The notes beneath the pieces are model-generated. The model was not told the origin of the DNA, made no database searches, and saw nothing but the letters and a program-made list of their open reading frames with translations. DNA of 16,620 nucleotides from Candidatus Cibiobacter qucibialis (GTDB taxonomy: Bacteria; Bacillota; Clostridia; Oscillospirales; Ruminococcaceae): the NCBI GenBank assembly GCA_004000625.1, contig SAUS01000058.1:1-16620 (forward strand). Reading direction: 5' to 3'. A program made the position numbers and the translations under genes. Below, piece by piece: positions 14,639 to 16,620 of the stretch (positions are counted from its first letter, which is position 1; each line of letters opens with the position of its first letter).

Positions 14639-16254
14639 CTGTTTTCTGCCGGTTTTTCCGTTATAGCTGCATCCAGAACGGCAAGGGCATCCGCTACCTG
14701 GGCAAACAGGGCGGCGCTGCTGGTTTGGGGCTTTTGCTGGGAATCCTGCAAAACGGTGATGGTATAGCGCGGAGCATCCGCCGGGTAAAAACCGGCAAAC
14801 CAGTAATGCAGCAGCTCCCTGCCGTCTGCATCAAACTGGCCGGTCTGAGCCGTGCCGGTTTTACCGGCGGCGGTACCGGTATGGGGCTGGGCATCGCCGC
14901 CAATGCCGCTGCGGACAACGGTTGTCAGCATACTTTGCAGCACCCGTGCAACCGCCGGGCTGCAGGCCGCTGCGGGCTGCGGCTGCTGCGGAACTTGCGT
15001 CCCGCCGGTGATGCTGCTGACAATACAGGGGCTGTGATATACCCCGCCGGAGGCTATGGCATTGAACATGGCCGTTACCTGCAATGGGGTAACTGTCAGC
15101 CCGCCCTGCCCGAAGGAAAGGCTTGCCAAACTGCCTGCATTTTGCAGGTCTGCCGCGCTGGGCAGCTCCCCCGCCGCGCTCTTCAGCCCCGGCGCCAGCA
15201 GAGCCGGGGTGCCAAGGCCAAAGCTCTGCGCGGCATTCAGAATTGCCTGCCCGCCCAGCAGCTGGCCCAGCGCAATAAAGTAACAGTTACAGCTTTGTTC
15301 CAGCGCGCCGCGCAGGTTGACGGTGCCGTGCGCCCGCCCCAGCGCACAGCGGAAGGTTTCCCCCGCCGTCTGGATACTGCCGGTGCAGTCATAGGTGAAC
15401 CAGTCCAGCCCCTGGGCATAGGCCGCCGCAGCCAGCACCACCTTGAACACCGAACCCGCGCTGAAAGCGGACAGACTGCGGTTAATGAGGGAGGTATCAT
15501 CAGCGCGGATGCTGGCGGCGATATCATCGGGGTCAAATTCCGGCATACTGGTGCTGGCCAAAATTTGCCCACTGCCCACCTGCATGACGATGATGCAGCC
15601 TTTGCTCATATTTTGGGCGGCAATCGCTTCGCAGGCACGCTGGATGTTAGCATCCAGCGTGAGGGTAATGGCTGTGTTGGTACCGCGGGCGGTGGTTTGC
15701 ACCTGCGGCGTGGTGCCCGCCAACAGATCCCCGCGGGCAGTGGTGGTGCAAAGCACGGCCTGGGCATCCCCCGCCGCAGCCAAAAGGTCATCATAGGCCT
15801 TTTCCAGCCCGGTCATACCGTGGCCGTCCCCATCCAGGTAGCCGATCAGGTGACGGGCGATGGGGGTTGGCAGATAGCGCCGGGCATCCGCCACCATGAA
15901 CACGCCGTTTGCGGACAGATCATCTTCCACTTCAATCAAAAACGGGGTGATGCTGTTGCGGCGGGCATACAGCTGGGCCTGCTGGGCAAACGGCACAAAG
16001 GGAAACAGTGTGGCATAGCTGGAATCCCCCGGTATGCAGAGCGCGTACCACCGCGGGGTAACGCCGGTTAGGGGGCGGCCTATCCTATCATAAAAATTGC
16101 CGCGCCGGATGGGGAGCACGGTTTCGCTGACGGTCTGTGCCGCCGCGCTGGCGGCATAGCTTTGGTCCGCCGCGATCCAGAACACACGGCAGAGCACCAG
16201 CATCCCTGCACAGAGCATGGCGGTGCAGAGGACAGCAAGGCGGCGGATGCTCAT
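14635..16254 (-). CDS. Class B penicillin-binding protein (peptidoglycan transpeptidase)
   Basis: A 539-residue membrane-anchored transpeptidase that cross-links peptidoglycan outside the membrane. One N-terminal membrane segment (about 5-28) is followed by the dimerisation domain with RGNFYDRIGRPL. The transpeptidase domain has SVFK with catalytic Ser268 and Lys271, SCN at 321-323 and KTG at 465-467, all three classical motifs. It resembles the FtsI/SpoVD/PBP2 group but is shorter than most, and no C-terminal PASTA domain is present. Which of elongation, division or spore cortex it serves cannot be decided from sequence. I chose the ATG at 16254, with AAAGGAG about 11 bases upstream and the cationic membrane start MSIRRLAV; an extension upstream lacks a ribosome site. 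It has its own leader and is followed directly by the alaS promoter. Confidence 0.9.
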   Translation of the reverse strand: MSIRRLAVLCTAMLCAGMLVLCRVFWIAADQSYAASAAAQTVSETVLPIRRGNFYDRIGRPLTGVTPRWYALCIPGDSSYATLFPFVPFAQQAQLYARRNSITPFLIEVEDDLSANGVFMVADARRYLPTPIARHLIGYLDGDGHGMTGLEKAYDDLLAAAGDAQAVLCTTTARGDLLAGTTPQVQTTARGTNTAITLTLDANIQRACEAIAAQNMSKGCIIVMQVGSGQILASTSMPEFDPDDIAASIRADDTSLINRSLSAFSAGSVFKVVLAAAAYAQGLDWFTYDCTGSIQTAGETFRCALGRAHGTVNLRGALEQSCNCYFIALGQLLGGQAILNAAQSFGLGTPALLAPGLKSAAGELPSAADLQNAGSLASLSFGQGGLTVTPLQVTAMFNAIASGGVYHSPCIVSSITGGTQVPQQPQPAAACSPAVARVLQSMLTTVVRSGIGGDAQPHTGTAAGKTGTAQTGQFDADGRELLHYWFAGFYPADAPRYTITVLQDSQQKPQTSSAALFAQVADALAVLDAAITEKPAENS

Positions 16255-16433
16255 GGGCGTGGTTTCTCCTTTCCTAATATGCTGCACCAAGTGCATGGTA
16301 TCAGCCACTTGTTGAAGTATCGCCCGCTGCCGCTGGTTTTATGCTTTCTTTTCTGTCTTTTCGGGTGCAGCAAAGCATTGCAAAAGATTTTGCAGTGCAA
16401 TTATTGACAAACGATAATTCATGTGGTACGCTG
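16255..16433 (-). promoter_or_regulatory. Long leader of the penicillin-binding protein gene
   Basis: A gene-free leader of roughly 180 bases on the minus strand. It holds a 24-base near-perfect palindrome (16375-16398; GCATTGCAAAA and TTTTGCAGTGC around GA, one G-T pair) and a shorter palindrome TGCAC-CAA-GTGCA near 16284. No T run follows either, so neither is an obvious terminator. They may be RNA stems or operator sites. Confidence 0.4.
16399..16432 (+). promoter_or_regulatory. Possible rightward promoter with operator-like palindrome
   Basis: TTGACA (16404-16409) is followed after 17 bases by TACGCT (16427-16432), a weak -10. The -35 lies within an imperfect inverted repeat (AATTAT...ATAATT, 16399-16419) that could be a repressor site. 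Any gene it serves would lie beyond the repeat element, outside the window. Confidence 0.3.
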
Positions 16434-16462
16434 ATGATAGCAAAATTATTGTTTTATTATAA
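16434..16462 (-). promoter_or_regulatory. Possible promoter of the penicillin-binding protein gene
   Basis: On the minus strand TATCAT (16439-16434) has an extended TGC upstream and, after 17 bases, TTATAA as a -35 (4 of 6). It sits back to back with the rightward candidate at 16399-16432. The surrounding 16440-16507 is strongly A/T-rich. Confidence 0.4.
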
Positions 16463-16507
16463 TTTTATTTTTGATTTTTGGTTTGCAGAATGATAAATTA
16501 AATCAAG

Positions 16508-16620
16508 GGCAATACCGCACAATTCCCGCCTTGCGGCTTAAGCACCGCTCCGGCAGCTGCGGCACGGCATCTGCGTTGCCAAAATGCTCGATAATGTCGG
16601 GTTGCGGTACCCGCATCGTG
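16508..16620 (-). mobile_element. MITE-like repeat, copy 3 (inverted, cut by window edge)
   Basis: The reverse complement of this stretch matches 2270-2382 of the complete element with about two changes. It begins with the terminal repeat GGCAATACCGCACAATTC and runs out of the window in the middle of the element. No gene is present. The visible flank is AATCAA, so a target duplication cannot be tested here. Confidence 0.8.

Overview
This window looks like chromosome from a moderately GC-rich, low-spore or non-sporulating member of the Clostridia (Oscillospiraceae/Ruminococcaceae type, in the Faecalibacterium / Gemmiger / Subdoligranulum direction). That is an inference from a T-box leader on alaS, an NAD+-dependent ligA, a YunB-type sporulation protein, a ComEC-HolA-TOPRIM gene order and GGAGG-type ribosome sites with occasional TTG starts. 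No species-level claim is made.

Layout, left to right. Bases 1-104 are the right end of a repeat element. A TTG-started ATP-grasp enzyme follows (211-1431, +) with its terminator. Next is a tRNA-Ala(GGC) gene (+) with a consensus promoter and terminator, then about 300 bases with no gene but with strong hairpins. A complete MITE-like element (2099-2382) abuts the stop codon of ligA (2383-4401, -). A second, identical tRNA-Ala(GGC) lies on the opposite strand (4583-4658, -). Divergent from it is yunB (4829-5458, +).

From 5520 to 16254 everything is read from the minus strand. In transcription order: a class B penicillin-binding protein; alaS with a consensus promoter and a T-box riboswitch; then a probable operon with its own promoter, encoding a HIT nucleotide-binding protein, a purine-type phosphoribosyltransferase, ComEC, HolA (DNA polymerase III delta), an RNase M5-like TOPRIM protein and a CLC-family anion transporter. 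It ends in a strong terminator facing yunB. The right edge (16508-16620) is a third, inverted copy of the repeat element.

The genes are mostly housekeeping: DNA ligation and replication, alanine charging and alanine tRNA supply, nucleotide salvage and cell-wall synthesis. The alaS T-box should sense uncharged tRNA-Ala; its UGGU bulge matches the ACCA end of the tRNAs in this window, although its best specifier codon (GCA) points to the UGC isoacceptor.

The most unusual content is non-coding: a 284-bp palindromic MITE-like repeat present three times, one copy inserted exactly at the ligA stop codon; paired hairpins sharing a CCCTACA edge; and a cluster of palindromes and back-to-back promoters in front of the penicillin-binding protein. 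Among the proteins, ComEC has lost the metal-binding motif of its nuclease domain, and the CLC protein has altered selectivity and gating motifs. I found no CRISPR array, no transposase and no clear defence or biosynthetic system.
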